Shown one piece after another: positions 4,777 through 5,406 of a DNA stretch of 5,406 nt (positions within the stretch are counted from its first letter, which is position 1; the number at the start of each line of letters is the position of its first letter). The stretch lies in contig JAFADI010000067.1 in assembly GCA_023424965.1 (NCBI GenBank), positions 1 through 5,406 on the forward strand. The letters are read 5' to 3'. Source of the stretch: Bacillota bacterium (GTDB taxonomy: Bacteria; Bacillota; Clostridia; Acetivibrionales; JAFADI01). The notes under the pieces are model-generated. The model saw nothing but the letters and a program-made list of their open reading frames with translations. It searched no databases and was not told the DNA's origin. A program made the position numbers and the translations under genes.

Positions 4777-5406
4777 TTATGCCCACTCCAGCGCTGGCAT
4801 AGCCCGCTACTGTGTTGATCAGACTCACCCCGGCAGCCGTTATCGAGAATACCATTAGCAACCGTGTTTCAGCTGTTACAGGTATGGCCAGACCGGTGGT
4901 AATACCGCTGCTGATAGTACCAAGTGCCAGTACTCCTGTCAGAGGAGGTGCCAATGTCACCAGAGCGCCTGGAATAGGAGTAAAAGTGTTGTCAGGCGTA
5001 GCGGATGAATAAAGCTGCGCAGTAATGGTTACCGTGGTTCCAACGAGGGTTAAGGCTACTGTCGTACTGAAGAATGCAGCTACCGATGTAATTGTAGCAT
5101 CCCGTGGAACGGAAAATGCCTCATTAACTCCTATGCCCGGACCACCTGTAAGATCAATGGTGGCACCAAGAGCGGTAAGACCCTCTATAGAGGTTCCAAA
5201 GCCTATAAAGCCCGGAGTGCCTGCTAACCCGCCTGCTATGCTGGTAAGTGCCACTGGTGTGCCTGATGCAAAGGGAATGATCGCACCAGCTCCTGCGGCT
5301 CCGGTATCACCTGTGGCTCCTGTAGCACCTGTTGCTCCCGTGGCTCCCGTATCACCTGTGGCTCCTGTAGCTCCTGTAGCTCCAGTAGATCCTGTGGCTC
5401 CAGTAT
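4772..5406 (-). CDS. Collagen-like protein with BclB-type C-terminal domain; 5' end beyond the window
   Basis: The frame is open from the right edge to a TGA at 4774-4772 (210 codons visible). The first 40 or so residues are G-X-T collagen triplets, ending GAAGAG. The last 170 residues (5284-4775) are a hydrophobic, Gly/Ala/Thr-rich domain opening with IIPFASGTPVALTSIAGG and then FIGFGTS. This is the signature of the C-terminal domain of exosporium protein BclB and its relatives (TIGR03721-like, length about 165, several predicted membrane-like segments). In that family it caps G-X-T collagen stalks on spores. It ends normally (AGYASAGVGIS). A GTG at 5254 could suggest a 160-residue ORF, but it lies inside the conserved motif and the collagen frame continues upstream, so it is not the start. 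The promoter and leader are out of view. A relic and a hairpin follow it. No symbol is given because the N-terminus is unseen. Confidence 0.88.
   Translation of the reverse strand, partial: TGATGSTGATGATGATGDTGATGATGATGATGDTGAAGAGAIIPFASGTPVALTSIAGGLAGTPGFIGFGTSIEGLTALGATIDLTGGPGIGVNEAFSVPRDATITSVAAFFSTTVALTLVGTTVTITAQLYSSATPDNTFTPIPGALVTLAPPLTGVLALGTISSGITTGLAIPVTAETRLLMVFSITAAGVSLINTVAGYASAGVGIS
5288..5406 (-). repeat. Collagen-like repeat block, continues beyond the right edge
   Basis: About 13 G-X-T triplets, with X A, D or S, in frame with the BclB-type domain. The block ends in a GAA triplet and then GAG. Confidence 0.88.

Noticed and set aside
4772..4779. Programmed +1 frameshift at the end of the BclB-type gene into the 4687-4776 fragment
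   Set aside because: The AGC-TGA context does not allow good re-pairing after slippage, and the BclB-type domain already ends in the normal place.
5252..5254. GTG at 5254 as the start of a separate 160-residue protein
   Set aside because: It lies inside the conserved IIPFASGTP motif, there is no ribosome site, and the upstream collagen triplets are in the same frame.

Overview
The window is a spore-surface-type locus from an endospore-forming Bacillota (Firmicute). All four protein genes lie on the minus strand. Each encodes a collagen-like protein built of Gly-X-Thr triplets, the type found in exosporium and spore-surface glycoproteins (BclA/BclB families). Near-consensus AAGGAGG ribosome sites, GTG starts, AT-rich intergenic DNA and candidate mother-cell sigma-K-like promoters fit this host. 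I cannot assign a genus.

Layout in the direction of transcription, from the right edge. (1) 5406-4772: the 3' part of a collagen-like gene ending in a BclB-type hydrophobic C-terminal domain. It is followed by a perfect 17-bp hairpin at 4632-4673, and a short coding-like relic at 4687-4776 lies between the two. (2) 4518-2785: a complete 577-residue protein with a W/D/K and Ser-patterned leader, collagen block, 49-residue beta-rich module, second collagen block and a C-terminal C1q/TNF-like jelly roll. (3) 2564-1080: a complete 494-residue protein with the reverse order, jelly roll at the N-terminus, then collagen, then a right-handed beta-helix. A bidirectional terminator follows at 1019-1052. 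(4) 821-1: the 5' part of a close paralogue of gene 2, running off the left edge.

Terminator-like hairpins and promoter-like sequences between the genes suggest mostly separate transcripts that could be co-induced late in sporulation. A plausible joint role is building the hair-like or adhesive outer layer of the spore: collagen stalks rich in Thr for O-glycosylation, leaders for anchoring, and jelly-roll, beta-helix or BclB heads as tips or assembly modules. This role is inferred from family resemblance.

The least expected content is between the genes. On the plus strand at about 932-995 there is a degraded copy of the jelly-roll domain, opposite in orientation to every intact gene. A 29-codon coding-like fragment of unknown origin abuts the end of the BclB-type gene. 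An imperfect GC-rich hairpin lies between genes 2 and 3. The long plus-strand open frames are antisense shadows of the collagen repeats.
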